DNA from: Bacteroidales bacterium
Lineage (GTDB): Bacteria; Bacteroidota; Bacteroidia; Bacteroidales; P3
Direction of reading: 5' to 3'
Length of the DNA stretch: 64,000 nt
Assembly (NCBI GenBank): GCA_017550405.1
Contig: JAFZPH010000006.1
Location: 155,451 to 219,450 of the forward strand
The notes under the pieces are model-generated. The model saw only the letters and a list, made by a program, of their open reading frames with translations. It ran no database searches and was not told the origin of the DNA. A program made the translations under genes and the position numbers. Below, piece after piece: positions 46,401-56,321 of this stretch (its first letter is position 1; the number at the start of each line of letters is the position of its first letter).

Positions 46401-47078
46401 ATGGACACAAAACAGAAGAAACAGCACCTACTGATATGGTGCATCATAGGCATCATCCTCATTGCCGACCAGGCATTGAAAATATGGGTCAAAACCCACA
46501 TGTATATTGGCGAAGAGATTCCGCTGATAGGCGACTGGTTCGTCCTGCACTTCGTCGAGAACGAGGGCTTTGCCTTCGGAATGAAGTTCGGCGGTGCGAC
46601 AGGCAAGGTACTGCTGACGCTGTTCAGGCTGGTGGCGTCGGTGGCGCTGCTGGTGGCCCTGCCGATATTGATAAAGCGTGGGGCACGCACCGGCTTTATC
46701 GCCTACATGGCGCTGATCACCGCCGGCGCTGTGGGCAACTTGATTGACTGTTGTTTCTACGGCGTGCTGTTCAACGAGAGCACTTATTCTGTGGCCCAGA
46801 TGTTTCCTCCCGAGGGTTACGCCCCCCTGCTGCAAGGGCGTGTGGTGGACATGTTCTTCGCCCCGATGATTGACACTACGCTGCCGGCCGGCTTCCCGAT
46901 ATGGGGCGGGCAGCACATCCTCTTCTTCAGCGCCATCTTCAACATAGCCGACTCGGCCATTACCGTGGGCTGCTTCTGGCTGATCATCGACCAGCTGCTG
47001 CAGAACTTCAAAAAGAAGAAAAACGACGAAAAAGAGGTGTCCGAAACAGGCGAAAAAAGCGAAAAAACGACTTTGTAA
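46401..47078 (+). CDS. lspA: Lipoprotein signal peptidase (signal peptidase II)
   Basis: A 225-residue inner-membrane aspartic protease with four transmembrane helices. The two catalytic Asp lie in the conserved blocks GNLIDCCFYG and FNIADSAITVG. It cleaves the signal peptide of prolipoproteins after lipid addition. It is longer than the roughly 165-residue E. coli enzyme because of an insert between the two Asp blocks (with VAQMFPPEGYAPLLQGRVVDM), which is common in Bacteroidetes, and a charged lysine-rich tail. The ATG at 46401 is chosen because it begins just before the first helix. Confidence 0.93.
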   Translation: MDTKQKKQHLLIWCIIGIILIADQALKIWVKTHMYIGEEIPLIGDWFVLHFVENEGFAFGMKFGGATGKVLLTLFRLVASVALLVALPILIKRGARTGFIAYMALITAGAVGNLIDCCFYGVLFNESTYSVAQMFPPEGYAPLLQGRVVDMFFAPMIDTTLPAGFPIWGGQHILFFSAIFNIADSAITVGCFWLIIDQLLQNFKKKKNDEKEVSETGEKSEKTTL

Positions 47079-47165
47079 GGGCTGTTTTGCAAGGCTTGTA
47101 CGGCATCGTGACGCAAAAAAATCGGTCTAAGACACAATGCATTGCGTTTTTTTTGCAAAAAAAAT

Positions 47166-47197
47166 TTTGCCGAACGGAAAAAAGGGTGTATCTTTGC
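47166..47197 (+). promoter_or_regulatory. Promoter of tRNA-Phe
   Basis: TTTG at 47166-47169, a 19-base spacer, then TATCTTTGC at 47189-47197: a full match to the Bacteroidales sigma-ABfr consensus TTTG-N19-TAnnTTTG. The start would lie near 47204, about 33 bases before the mature tRNA. Confidence 0.8.
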
Positions 47198-47236
47198 ATC
47201 CGATTTCAAGAGAGTTGAAAAGACTATTGAAATGAT

Positions 47237-47309
<73 letters not shown>

Positions 47310-47321
47310 CAACAAGAACGC

Positions 47322-47352
47322 AAAGGAGGCTCAGAAATGTGCCTCCTTTTTT
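47322..47352 (+). terminator. Intrinsic terminator after tRNA-Phe
   Basis: Stem AAAGGAGGC (47322-47330) pairs with GCCTCCTTT (47341-47349) across a ten-base loop and runs into a T-run. Confidence 0.8.
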
Positions 47353-47425
47353 GTTTTAAAGCACGCCCCCGTCCCGCTATGCGGAAGGAGGCTGCAGAAA
47401 GGTTGGAAATAATGTATCAGTGGCT

Positions 47426-48130
47426 ATGACAAAAGTATTGGTTGTTGACGACGAGCAGGATTTGTGCGACATTCTGCGTTTCGACCTTGAAAGCGAGGGC
47501 TACGAGGTGACCACCTGCGGCGATGCCGAAGGGGCACTGGCGCTGCTGACGGAGCCCAGAGAGCCGCAGTTTGACCTGATACTGCTCGATGTGATGATGG
47601 ACAAGATGTCGGGATTCGAGCTGGCCAGCAGGCTGCGTGCCGCAGGCGACAACACGCCCGTGATTTTCCTCACCGCCCGCGACAGCCACGACGACCAGCT
47701 GAAGGGGTTTGAATGCGGCGCCGACGATTATATTACCAAACCCTTCTCTTTCGACACTGTGCTGGCACGGGTACGGGCCGTACTGAAACGGACCTCTGCC
47801 CCGGCAGCCAAATCCGCCACACCTGCGGCACAGGATGATGGCAAGATATTCTGCGGGGGCGTGGTGATAGACCCCGGCAGGCAGAGCGTCACGTCGGCAG
47901 GGCACGGAGTGGAGCTTACTAGGCGCGAATATGAAATACTGTGTCTCATGGCTCAGAACCCGAACATCTATTTCACCCGCGAGGAGATTATGACCCGCGT
48001 ATGGCCTGAGAACGCCCTGGTAAACGACCGGAGTGTTGACGTGCACATAGCAAGACTGAGGAAGAAGCTGGGCAGCGAGGGACGCCGGATTGTGAACCGC
48101 ACGGGGTTCGGCTACACCATGCAGGCTTAA
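47426..48130 (+). CDS. OmpR-family response regulator
   Basis: A 234-residue regulator. The receiver domain has VVDDEQD at the acidic pocket, the phospho-acceptor Asp55 in LILLDVMMD and the Lys in ITKPFSF. The winged-helix DNA-binding domain holds LTRREYEILCLMAQN and DRSVDVHIARLRKKLG, then GFGYTM. The ATG at 47426 is used; a GTG lies two codons upstream. The next gene encodes its cognate kinase, separated by 71 bases. Target genes are not evident; no phosphate or metal genes lie beside it, though the pair resembles the PhoP/PhoB class. Confidence 0.92.
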   Translation: MTKVLVVDDEQDLCDILRFDLESEGYEVTTCGDAEGALALLTEPREPQFDLILLDVMMDKMSGFELASRLRAAGDNTPVIFLTARDSHDDQLKGFECGADDYITKPFSFDTVLARVRAVLKRTSAPAAKSATPAAQDDGKIFCGGVVIDPGRQSVTSAGHGVELTRREYEILCLMAQNPNIYFTREEIMTRVWPENALVNDRSVDVHIARLRKKLGSEGRRIVNRTGFGYTMQA

Positions 48131-48201
48131 AGCCGCACAGGGGACGGCGACGCTGCGACAGTCATCCCTCCCCGAAAACTCGACAAGACAACGATAGTAT
48201 T

Positions 48202-49068
48202 ATGAATATTGACGTTTCCCTTTTCGCTATCACAACGGTGCTGCTGGCTGCGGCACTGGCAACGGTGGCATGGATGTGGGCCAGGTTGAGAAAGAGGGTG
48301 AAGGCCGAACAGCAGCTGCGCGAGGAGGCGGAGGTGCGCGAACGGCAGTTTGCCGCCGAACAGGAGCGCAACCGACGGCTGAAACAGGAGATGACCAACA
48401 ACATCGCACACGAGTTGAAGACCCCTGTGAGCTCGATAAGGGGATACCTGGAGATACTACTTGGCGACAGACCCGTGAGCGAGGAACAGCGCCGCCACTT
48501 CATGGAGCGATGCTACAGCCAGACACTCCGGCTGTCGGACCTGATAAACGACGTGGCCTTAATCAACAAACTGGAAGAGGGCAACGACCTCTTCACCCGC
48601 GAGGAGGTGGACTTGTGCGAACAGGCAGAGGAGGCCATCAAAGAGCTAAAGCTGGAAGCCGAGAAACACGGCACCACCATCGAGAACCGACTGGAGGAAG
48701 GAATGACAGTCGACGGCAACGGACTGCTGGTGTACTCGATATTCCGCAACCTGATAGAGAATGCCATCGTGTATGCCGGCGACGGCTGCCAGGTGGGCAT
48801 TGAGAGCTACAAGCCCAGCGACGGAAGCCACTATTACCTCCGTCTCTACGACACCGGACGCGGCGTGCAGAACGAGTTCCTGCCACGACTGTTTGACCGG
48901 TTTGTACGCATCGAGGAGGGACGCAGCCGCAAGAACGGAGGCACCGGGCTGGGGCTGTCGATAGTGAAGCACGCTGTGCTGTTCCACGGTGGCGACATCT
49001 ATGTGAAGAACCGCGACGGCGGAGGGCTCGAGTTTTTCTTCTCACTGCGCCGACGGACGACGGAATAG
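48202..49068 (+). CDS. Sensor histidine kinase, single transmembrane helix
   Basis: A 288-residue kinase. One N-terminal membrane helix lies at about 7-27, followed by a coiled linker of about 35 residues with no periplasmic sensor domain. The dimerisation/phospho domain has the H box NNIAHELKTPV (His70). The catalytic domain carries the N box RNLIENAIVYA, the G1 box DTGRGV and the G2 box GGTGLGLSIVKH. The absence of an extracytoplasmic domain suggests that it senses a membrane or cytosolic signal, or works with a partner. It pairs with the regulator gene just upstream. Confidence 0.92.
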   Translation: MNIDVSLFAITTVLLAAALATVAWMWARLRKRVKAEQQLREEAEVRERQFAAEQERNRRLKQEMTNNIAHELKTPVSSIRGYLEILLGDRPVSEEQRRHFMERCYSQTLRLSDLINDVALINKLEEGNDLFTREEVDLCEQAEEAIKELKLEAEKHGTTIENRLEEGMTVDGNGLLVYSIFRNLIENAIVYAGDGCQVGIESYKPSDGSHYYLRLYDTGRGVQNEFLPRLFDRFVRIEEGRSRKNGGTGLGLSIVKHAVLFHGGDIYVKNRDGGGLEFFFSLRRRTTE

Positions 49069-49107
49069 CCTTATGGCAACAACATGAAAACAAAGTAACA
49101 ACAGTAT

Positions 49108-49521
49108 ATGCATATCACACCTATTCAATTACGTTTTAACGACATCGACCAGATGGGGCACGTGAATAATGCCGTCATCATGGAGTTTTTCGACTTGGGG
49201 AAATCGGAGTATTTCACCGCCATAGGGCTGCCGCCCGAGGAGGGAGAGTTCACGGTGATGGTGGTGCGTGTGGAGGTGGACTTCCACAAGCAGATACGGT
49301 ATCACGACCACGTGCATGTGACCACCTCGGTGGACCACTTCGGCAACAAAAGCCTGGCCGTGCGCCAGCAGGTGGTGGACGACACCACCGGCGAGGCCTA
49401 TGCCAGCTGCCGCACGGTGATGGCAGGATACAGCCGCCGCACCCACCGCGGGGAGGTGATTCCTGACACAATAAAAGAAAAGATTCTGCGTTATGAACAA
49501 GGCGGGCAGCCGCAAGAATGA
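49108..49521 (+). CDS. Acyl-CoA thioesterase, 4HBT hotdog family
   Basis: A 137-residue single hotdog-fold protein with the family signature FNDIDQMGHVNNAVIMEFFD; the Asp in the DIDQ-GHVNN block corresponds to the catalytic residue of 4-hydroxybenzoyl-CoA thioesterase-type enzymes. It would hydrolyse acyl-CoA thioesters in the cytosol. The length is normal. It begins 39 bases after the kinase gene and may be part of a longer operon. Substrate chain length is not predictable. Confidence 0.88.
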   Translation: MHITPIQLRFNDIDQMGHVNNAVIMEFFDLGKSEYFTAIGLPPEEGEFTVMVVRVEVDFHKQIRYHDHVHVTTSVDHFGNKSLAVRQQVVDDTTGEAYASCRTVMAGYSRRTHRGEVIPDTIKEKILRYEQGGQPQE

Positions 49522-49555
49522 GGGCGACTGATTTCACGGCGCGTGCCAAGTAATA

Positions 49556-50584
49556 ATGCAACGTACTATGAAGAACAGAGTATTAATAGTTTACACCGGT
49601 GGTACCATCGGCATGGTGCAGGACGAGAGGGGCTCGCTGAGACCTTTCCCGATGGAGCATATCTACGATTTGCTCCCCGAACTGCGCAGATGCCCCTATA
49701 CCGTCGACACTTGTCAGATGGATCGCATCATCGACTCGTCGAACATGAAACCCGATTTCTGGGTGGACATTGCCGAGATTATTGAGAAGCGTTACGACGA
49801 TTATGACGGCTTTGTGGTGCTGCACGGCACGGACACGATGGCCTATACGGCATCGGCGTTGAGTTTCATGTTCAAGAACCTGTCGAAGCCGATTATCCTG
49901 ACAGGCAGCCAACTGCCCATGGGTGTACTGCGAACCGACGGGCGTGAAAACATCATCTGTGCCCTTGAACTGGCCTCGTGTCGCGAAGCATACATCCCAG
50001 AGGTGTGCCTGTTCTTCGAAAACCACCTGTACCGTGGCAACCGCAGTACCAAGGTGAGCGCGGAGAATTTCGACGCATTCATGAGTTTCAATTACCCCTC
50101 GCTGGCCAAAGCAGGAATCAATTTCAGTTTCAAATCCCACTTGTTCCTTCCCAAGGGTGAAAAGCCGCTGGAGGTGAGGAAACGGTTCGACCGCAACATT
50201 GCGGTGCTGAAACTCTTCCCGGGCATCACACCGGAGGTGGTGAAAGCCATACTGGGTGCCGAAGGGTTGCACGGCGTGATTGTGGAGACCTTCGGCAGCG
50301 GCAACGCCCCTACCGAGCCGTGGTTTATCGAGGCCATGGAGGATGCGCTGCAGCGCGGCATCATCGTGCTGAACGTGACGCAGTGCAAGGCGGGCTCGGT
50401 GGTGATGTGCCAGTATGAGGCCAGTTGCGAGATGAACCGCATAGGCATTATCGGCGGCAAAGACATCACGCTGGAGGCTGCCGTGACCAAGATGATGTAC
50501 CTGCTGGGGACTTACCCCGACGACCTCGACCACGTGCGGAAGTGCCTGGGCGTGTCGCTGAGAGGTGAAATGTCGGAGAATTGA
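49556..50584 (+). CDS. ansA: L-asparaginase type I
   Basis: A 342-residue asparaginase/glutaminase family enzyme. The first Thr block is YTGGTIGM near the N-terminus and the second is LHGTDTMAYTASAL; both catalytic Thr regions are intact. There is no signal peptide, so it is the cytosolic type I enzyme that hydrolyses asparagine to aspartate and ammonia. An ATG four codons downstream (49568) is a possible alternative start and fits E. coli AnsA better in length. The stop overlaps the proposed start of the next gene. Confidence 0.93.
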   Translation: MQRTMKNRVLIVYTGGTIGMVQDERGSLRPFPMEHIYDLLPELRRCPYTVDTCQMDRIIDSSNMKPDFWVDIAEIIEKRYDDYDGFVVLHGTDTMAYTASALSFMFKNLSKPIILTGSQLPMGVLRTDGRENIICALELASCREAYIPEVCLFFENHLYRGNRSTKVSAENFDAFMSFNYPSLAKAGINFSFKSHLFLPKGEKPLEVRKRFDRNIAVLKLFPGITPEVVKAILGAEGLHGVIVETFGSGNAPTEPWFIEAMEDALQRGIIVLNVTQCKAGSVVMCQYEASCEMNRIGIIGGKDITLEAAVTKMMYLLGTYPDDLDHVRKCLGVSLRGEMSEN

Positions 50585-51342
50585 AGCTAGTGATAGTAAA
50601 ACCTAATTCGAGTGTGTTGAGAAGGAAGATTCTTTTGTATGCGATAGTGATGCTGTGTTTGCCTTGCGCGATGCAGGGGCAGACACGGGCGGCGCACCTG
50701 GGGTCGTTTGACAACAGATTGTTGCACTGGGGCATACAGGTGGGTTATACCCAGTCGAAATTCGACCTTCGCTTCTCGGAAAACGACACGCTGAGACAGA
50801 CGATACAGGGCGTGACCTCGTATTACAGCCCCGGATTCCACATCAATGTGATTGGCGACCTGCGCCTGAACGACAACCTCAACCTACGCCTGCTGCCAGG
50901 CATAACACTGATAAGCAGGGATATGGCCTACAGCTGGTCGGAGACATACACGTCGACCCACTGGAAATACGACTTGCGGCGCACCGTGGAGTCGGTATAT
51001 GGTGAAATCCCCATAGAGCTGAAGTTCCGTGCCAAACGGTACACCAACTTCCGTCCCTACCTGACTGCCGGAGCCAGCTGGGGATTCGACTTCGCTTCGC
51101 TGCGGAAAAACAAGAATAACAACGACGAGAGCATTATCAGACTGAACGCGATAGACCTACGGTACACTGCCGGCGTTGGGTTTGATTTCTTCCTGCGCTA
51201 TGTGAAGTTTGCCATCGAGTTCAAGATGGCTTTCGGATTAATAGACCTGAAAGTGATGGACGACGATTACTACACACAGTCGACAGACAACCTATTGTCG
51301 CGCACCTTTATGCTCTCTTTCACTTTCGAGGGGGGCTTATGA
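50581..51342 (+). CDS. Outer-membrane beta-barrel protein, PorT-like
   Basis: A protein of up to 253 residues with a signal peptide (KILLYAIVMLCLPCAMQGQ) and a beta-rich body with alternating aromatic strands ending in [11 protein letters not shown]. Its size and its ending resemble the PorT/OMP_b-brl_2 family. In Porphyromonas gingivalis, PorT is needed for type IX secretion, so a secretion role is possible but not shown. No ATG suits the start. The frame opens with TTG at 50581, overlapping the ansA stop, and GTG (50590) or other codons nearer the signal peptide are possible. It overlaps the FAD enzyme gene by four bases (ATGA). Confidence 0.7.
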   Translation: MKLVIVKPNSSVLRRKILLYAIVMLCLPCAMQGQTRAAHLGSFDNRLLHWGIQVGYTQSKFDLRFSENDTLRQTIQGVTSYYSPGFHINVIGDLRLNDNLNLRLLPGITLISRDMAYSWSETYTSTHWKYDLRRTVESVYGEIPIELKFRAKRYTNFRPYLTAGASWGFDFASLRKNKNNNDESIIRLNAIDLRYTAGVGFDFFLRYVKFAIEFKMAFGLIDLKVMDDDYYTQSTDNLLSRTFMLSFTFEGGL

Positions 51343-52916
51343 GAAAGACACTCGACATTGACCTCAGCCCCGAGGAATACTTCACTCCAGCCATGATGCT
51401 GCAGGCCGTAGCCCGCAAAGCAGGGCTGCAGACTGGCGATGTTCGGCATGTGGAAGTGCTGCGACGGAGTCTCGACTCGCGCCGCGGCATCCGCTACCAC
51501 ACCACCGTGGAGGTGTATTGCAACGAAGAGTACACTCCGCGCGACTATCGCGGCCACTACCAAGACTGCCATGCGAAAGCACCGATCATCATTGTGGGTG
51601 CCGGTCCGGCTGGCCTTTTTGCCGCCTTGCGTGCGCTTGAGGTGGGACTGAAACCCATCATCATAGAACGCGGGCAGCCAGTGGAACAGCGCCGACTTGA
51701 TATCGCCCAATTAGGACGGACCCGACAGGTGAACCCGGAGAGCAACTGGTGTTTCGGCGAAGGGGGAGCGGGTACCTATTCCGACGGGAAACTATATACA
51801 CGCAGCACCAAGCGTGGAAACATTGACTATGTGCTGCAACGCTTTATCGAACACGGCGCCGACCCCGCCATCGCCATCGACGCACACGCCCATATAGGTA
51901 CCGACAAGCTGAGCGGTATTATCGCCAACATGCGTCGCACCATCGAAGTCCACGGAGGTGAATACCATTTTGCCACCTGTGTGTCCGACCTCGTTTTGGA
52001 ACGCGAAGGAGCCCAACTCACCGTAAAAGGTGTGCGGGACACGGCAGGTAACACCTACAGCGGCAACGCGGTAATCCTTGCCACCGGTCACTCGGCCCGC
52101 GACATCTACCGCCTGTTTGCCGACAATGGATGGATGCTGGAGGCCAAACCGTTTGCCATAGGCGTGAGGGTGGAGCACCCTCAAAGCCTCATTAACGAGA
52201 TACAGTACCACCGTTCGCCGGCCATGCGATTCCTGCCCCCGGCGGCCTATAGCCTCACCACGCAGGTCGACGGCCACGGGGTGTTCTCCTTCTGCATGTG
52301 TCCGGGAGGGGTGATCGTGCCTGCCGCCACCGCAGAAGGGCAACAGGTGGTGAACGGCATGAGCAACTCCAAACGCAACTCGCCCTATGCCAACAGCGGC
52401 ATCGCCGTTACCGTGGGGATTGATGATGTGCCCCAATATGCAAACGAGGGAGCTTTGGCATTGCTCCGTTTCCAACAGGAGGTGGAGCAAGCCGTCTATC
52501 AAGCAGCTGGCAACACCATATCGGCCCCCATCCAACGGCTCACCGACTTCTGCCAAAGCCGCCCGAGCCAAAGCAACAACAAGAGCAACTACCTCGGTCC
52601 CACAGTAGACTGCCCGATACACCAGTTGCTGCCGCCTTTTGTCGTCCACTGTCTACAGCAGGGGTTACAGCAGTTCGACCGCAAGATGCACGGGTTCTAT
52701 ACATCGCAGGCGAGTGTGCTGGCAGTGGAAAGCCGAACCTCGTCGCCGGTACGCATCCCGCGCGACGAGACGATGCAGCATCCGCAACTGCGCCGACTGT
52801 ATCCCTGTGGCGAAGGGGCCGGATATGCCGGGGGTATCGTCTCTTCGGCACTCGACGGCATCAACGCCATCAATGCACTACAACCACTAATCCCACTCCC
52901 TAATCATGGACTTTGA
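51339..52916 (+). CDS. FAD-dependent dehydrogenase (COG2509-like)
   Basis: A 525-residue flavoprotein. An N-terminal domain of about 80 residues precedes the dinucleotide-binding [16 protein letters not shown]. Further on are [16 protein letters not shown] and, at the C-terminus, [17 protein letters not shown], which closes the FAD site. This layout belongs to the conserved uncharacterised FAD-dependent dehydrogenases widespread in Bacteroidetes. Its substrate is unknown. It overlaps the upstream barrel gene by four bases and uvrB by eleven, so translation is probably coupled across all three. Confidence 0.86.
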   Translation: MRKTLDIDLSPEEYFTPAMMLQAVARKAGLQTGDVRHVEVLRRSLDSRRGIRYHTTVEVYCNEEYTPRDYRGHYQDCHAKAPIIIVGAGPAGLFAALRALEVGLKPIIIERGQPVEQRRLDIAQLGRTRQVNPESNWCFGEGGAGTYSDGKLYTRSTKRGNIDYVLQRFIEHGADPAIAIDAHAHIGTDKLSGIIANMRRTIEVHGGEYHFATCVSDLVLEREGAQLTVKGVRDTAGNTYSGNAVILATGHSARDIYRLFADNGWMLEAKPFAIGVRVEHPQSLINEIQYHRSPAMRFLPPAAYSLTTQVDGHGVFSFCMCPGGVIVPAATAEGQQVVNGMSNSKRNSPYANSGIAVTVGIDDVPQYANEGALALLRFQQEVEQAVYQAAGNTISAPIQRLTDFCQSRPSQSNNKSNYLGPTVDCPIHQLLPPFVVHCLQQGLQQFDRKMHGFYTSQASVLAVESRTSSPVRIPRDETMQHPQLRRLYPCGEGAGYAGGIVSSALDGINAINALQPLIPLPNHGL

Positions 52917-55077
52917 ATTAAAATCCGACTTTGCCCCCATGGGCGACCAGCCCGAAGCCATCCGCCAGCTGGTGGAAGGTGTACGCAGCGGTCAGCGCGC
53001 ACAAGTGCTGCAAGGTGTTACCGGTAGCGGCAAGACCTTTACGGTGGCCAACGTCATCGCCCAGTTGCAGCGCCCCACGCTGGTGCTCAGCCACAACAAG
53101 ACCCTTGCCGCCCAGCTCTACGGCGAGTTCAAGCAGTTCTTCCCGAACAACGCCGTCGAATACTTCGTATCCTACTACGACTACTATCAGCCAGAGGCTT
53201 ACATTGCCGCCACCAACACTTATATAGAGAAAGACCTGGCCATCAACGACGACCTTGACAAACTCCGCCTTCGTGCCTCCTCGGCACTGCTGAGCGGACG
53301 GCGCGATGTCATCGTGGTTAGTTCGGTGAGCTGCATATACGGTATCGGCAACCCCGATGAGTTCAAACGCGGCACCGTGAACATCAAAGTAGGCCAGCGC
53401 ATCACCCGCGACAACCTCCTTATGCAACTGCTGGACGGGCAATATGTTCGCAACGAGATAGAGTTCACCAACGGCCGTTTCCGCGTAAAGGGCGACACGG
53501 TGGACATCTTCCCCTCCTTTGCCGATTTCTGTTTCCGCATCAGTTTCTGGGACGATGAGATTGAGAGCATAGAGAGCTTCGACCCCATCAGTGGCCACAA
53601 GATAGAGACCTTCACCGAAGCCACCATCTACCCTGCCAGCAACTTCCTCACATCAAAAGACAACATGGCCGATGCCTTGCGGCAGATACAGTCGGACATG
53701 TTCGAACGGCGCGACTATTTCTATTCCATCGACAAACCCCTCGAGGCCAAACGCCTTGAGGAACGAGTCAACTACGACTTAGAGATGATACAGGAGCTGG
53801 GATACTGCAGCGGCATTGAGAACTACTCCCGCTATTTCGACGGCCGCTCAGAAGGCAGCCGACCGTTCTGCCTTATCGACTATTTCCCCGACGACTTCCT
53901 CCTTGTGATTGACGAGAGCCATGTGACAGTCCCCCAAATCGGTGCCATGTATGGTGGTGACCGCAGCCGAAAGACATCCCTCGTTGAATACGGATTCCGG
54001 CTTCCCTCGGCACTCGACAACCGTCCCCTTACCTACGACGAATTCTACTCTATTACCGGACAGACCATTTACATCAGCGCCACACCCGCCAAATATGAAC
54101 TTAGTGAGGCCGAAGGTGTGGTGGTGGAACAGATCATCCGTCCCACAGGTCTTTTGGACCCGGTGGTGGAAGTGCGTCCCGCTGTCAGTCAGGTTGACGA
54201 CCTGCTCGACGAGATAGAAAAGACTGTATACAAACACGAGCGCGTTCTGGTCACCACGCTCACTAAACGCATGGCCGAGGAGATGACCTCCTACCTCCTC
54301 AATCTCGGCATACGAAGCAAATATATCCATAGCGATGTGGACACCCTCGAGCGTGTGGAAATCATGCGTGACTTACGCATGGGGGTGTTCGATGTGCTGG
54401 TAGGTGTCAACCTGCTGCGTGAGGGACTCGACCTGCCCGAGGTGTCGCTTGTGGCCATCCTTGACGCCGACAAGGAGGGATTCCTGCGCAGCGACCGCGC
54501 TCTTATCCAGACCATCGGCCGCGCCGCACGCAATGTGCACAGCAAAGCCATCCTCTACGGCGACACGATTACGGGCAGCATGCAACGTGCCATAGACGAG
54601 ACCAACCGGCACCGTGAGAAACAGATACGCTTCAATTTGGAACACGGCATCGTGCCACGACAGATTGTGAAGAACACCGAGGCCATCATCGGCACCACAA
54701 GCGTCATTGAACGTGCCGCCGAAGAGCATTATGAAGAGAAAGCACCCGAGGGTCCCAATATCCCCAACATCGCTGCCTCGCCCTATGCGCTCAACACCCC
54801 TGCCCACAGCGGGGGCCATCAGCAAAGAGCCTCCCGCACGCAGCATCAGCAGTCGTTGCCCGACACACCTGTACCGTTTGCGGCCGAGGAGACCACTAAT
54901 TCGGCACAGGAGGACGACCTGCAGTGGTGCAACAAGACCCAAGCACAGCTGCGCAAGGAGATTCGTGAGGCACAACGCAAGATGCAGATAGCCGCCAAGG
55001 AGATGGACTTTCTGTCCGCTGCCAAATATCGCGACCAAATCCGAGCCATGCAGAAAGCCCTCGAGACCGCCCGTTAG
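52906..55077 (+). CDS. uvrB: Excinuclease ABC subunit B
   Basis: A 723-residue helicase-like repair protein. Walker A is [10 protein letters not shown] at about 38-47. Then come the beta-hairpin region ([10 protein letters not shown]), DESHVTVPQ, helicase motifs V and VI ([22 protein letters not shown]) and the C-terminal UVR motif [13 protein letters not shown]. It binds with UvrA at damaged DNA and hands over to UvrC. It is longer than the usual 670 or so residues because of a low-complexity linker before the UVR motif, rich in Pro, Ser, His and Gln. The eleven-base overlap with the FAD gene suggests co-transcription. Confidence 0.97.
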   Translation: MDFELKSDFAPMGDQPEAIRQLVEGVRSGQRAQVLQGVTGSGKTFTVANVIAQLQRPTLVLSHNKTLAAQLYGEFKQFFPNNAVEYFVSYYDYYQPEAYIAATNTYIEKDLAINDDLDKLRLRASSALLSGRRDVIVVSSVSCIYGIGNPDEFKRGTVNIKVGQRITRDNLLMQLLDGQYVRNEIEFTNGRFRVKGDTVDIFPSFADFCFRISFWDDEIESIESFDPISGHKIETFTEATIYPASNFLTSKDNMADALRQIQSDMFERRDYFYSIDKPLEAKRLEERVNYDLEMIQELGYCSGIENYSRYFDGRSEGSRPFCLIDYFPDDFLLVIDESHVTVPQIGAMYGGDRSRKTSLVEYGFRLPSALDNRPLTYDEFYSITGQTIYISATPAKYELSEAEGVVVEQIIRPTGLLDPVVEVRPAVSQVDDLLDEIEKTVYKHERVLVTTLTKRMAEEMTSYLLNLGIRSKYIHSDVDTLERVEIMRDLRMGVFDVLVGVNLLREGLDLPEVSLVAILDADKEGFLRSDRALIQTIGRAARNVHSKAILYGDTITGSMQRAIDETNRHREKQIRFNLEHGIVPRQIVKNTEAIIGTTSVIERAAEEHYEEKAPEGPNIPNIAASPYALNTPAHSGGHQQRASRTQHQQSLPDTPVPFAAEETTNSAQEDDLQWCNKTQAQLRKEIREAQRKMQIAAKEMDFLSAAKYRDQIRAMQKALETAR

Positions 55078-55237
55078 TTGCACACACTGGGTTTTCGTGG
55101 TGCTCCCTCTCCTCTGGCTGATTCATCTCGCCACACAGTGAGTCTTGCCACCCTTTGTGTGTTTGCATTCGTTTCTCCCCTCTCTTTCCTTACCCACTGC
55201 GGCTCACGTTGCCGCATTGCCACATGGCAATAATAAA

Positions 55238-55267
55238 AAAGGAGGCAGGCAATACCCTGTCTCCTTT
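55238..55267. terminator. Bidirectional hairpin between uvrB and the lipoprotein gene
   Basis: AAAGGAGGCAGG pairs with CCTGTCTCCTTT around a six-base loop. An A-run precedes it on the plus strand, so it has a T-run in the minus direction and should end the minus-strand lipoprotein transcript. It may also serve the uvrB transcript, with a weaker T-run. Confidence 0.75.
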
Positions 55268-55295
55268 ATGTCAATCATTAGGTTATCAGTGACTC

Positions 55296-56174
55296 TTATT
55301 TGGTGGAAACGACCAAGAAACGAGTCTGCTCCCAGAACTTGGCGGGATTGAGGATACGGAGGTAGGAAACCACCTTATCGTCGTTCTCATCCATGACCAA
55401 CTCATAGCTGTTTTCGGGGTGCTTGGAAACCACGAGAGCGCGCTTCATGTTGATGGGAATCGTAGTGACCTTGGTGCGGTCGATTTGGGTGAAACGGTCG
55501 AGGGGCATCTCGCTGTTGGTACCCTGGCGACGGCCGATGCCAATGAATCCACCTGCTTTGCTTACGATACCTGCCTCGTTGAGGTCGGAGTAGTTGCCAA
55601 CCACATAGTAAGCGCGGTTGGCTTCAGCGGTCTGCTGTTTGATGTACTGTTCTTTCTGTTCGTTGGAGGCGGTAAGGTCGCTAACATCCTGGTTGAGTTT
55701 CTTGATGATGACCTTGTTGTTTTCCAGTTCGGTGAGGAGCTGGGCAATCTGCGACTCCTGCTGGGCGATGCGCTCTTCCTGATGGGAGACCAGTTCCTGA
55801 AGGCGGGCACCTTCTTTGGTCTCGGTATTAATCTTTGCTTGGAGGCTGGCAATTTTCTGGCGGTTGGCGGCCATCAGATTTTCAATATCCTTAATCTGGG
55901 CGCTAATCTGGCTCTTGACGTTCGGCTGGCCCTCCATATTGGCGCGGCGCAGTTCCTGCACAGTATTGTAGCGAGAGTTGACAGCAGCCAGGTTCTCTTC
56001 AATCTGATTGAGGGTGGCAAAGAGCGAATCGAGTTCGGAATCCTTGTTCTGGATAATCAAGGAAAGCGAGTCGTTTGTCTTGATGGCAGCGTCCAACTCG
56101 GCTTGGTGGGTGTTGCAAGCTGCAAAAACCATGGCTACCATGGCGAGAGATAATACCGATACAATTTTCTTCAT
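55296..56174 (-). CDS. Coiled-coil lipoprotein of unknown function
   Basis: A 292-residue lipoprotein with a signal peptide and lipobox (VFAACNT, Cys20). Residues from about 25 to 185 are a long coiled coil rich in Glu, Gln, Lys and Asn (heptads through the region with IENLMAANRQKIASLQ). The C-terminal part from 190 is mixed alpha/beta (AYYVVGNYSDLNEAGIVSK), resembling proteins of unknown function in Bacteroidetes. It would be anchored in a membrane with the coil in the periplasm. It is convergent to uvrB and divergent from the M3 peptidase gene. Confidence 0.82.
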   Translation of the reverse strand: MKKIVSVLSLAMVAMVFAACNTHQAELDAAIKTNDSLSLIIQNKDSELDSLFATLNQIEENLAAVNSRYNTVQELRRANMEGQPNVKSQISAQIKDIENLMAANRQKIASLQAKINTETKEGARLQELVSHQEERIAQQESQIAQLLTELENNKVIIKKLNQDVSDLTASNEQKEQYIKQQTAEANRAYYVVGNYSDLNEAGIVSKAGGFIGIGRRQGTNSEMPLDRFTQIDRTKVTTIPINMKRALVVSKHPENSYELVMDENDDKVVSYLRILNPAKFWEQTRFLVVSTK

Positions 56175-56321
56175 GGCATTAATGTGTTTTGTTGTGTTTA
56201 TTCCAATTAATTTTTTCTATTCTATGCAATAATTTCGAATATTTGCGTTATGTTAAAAACGGAGCAATCTCAGTTTTATTGCACTATAATTAGCGAAAGA
56301 ATCATAATAAATCTAAAAAAA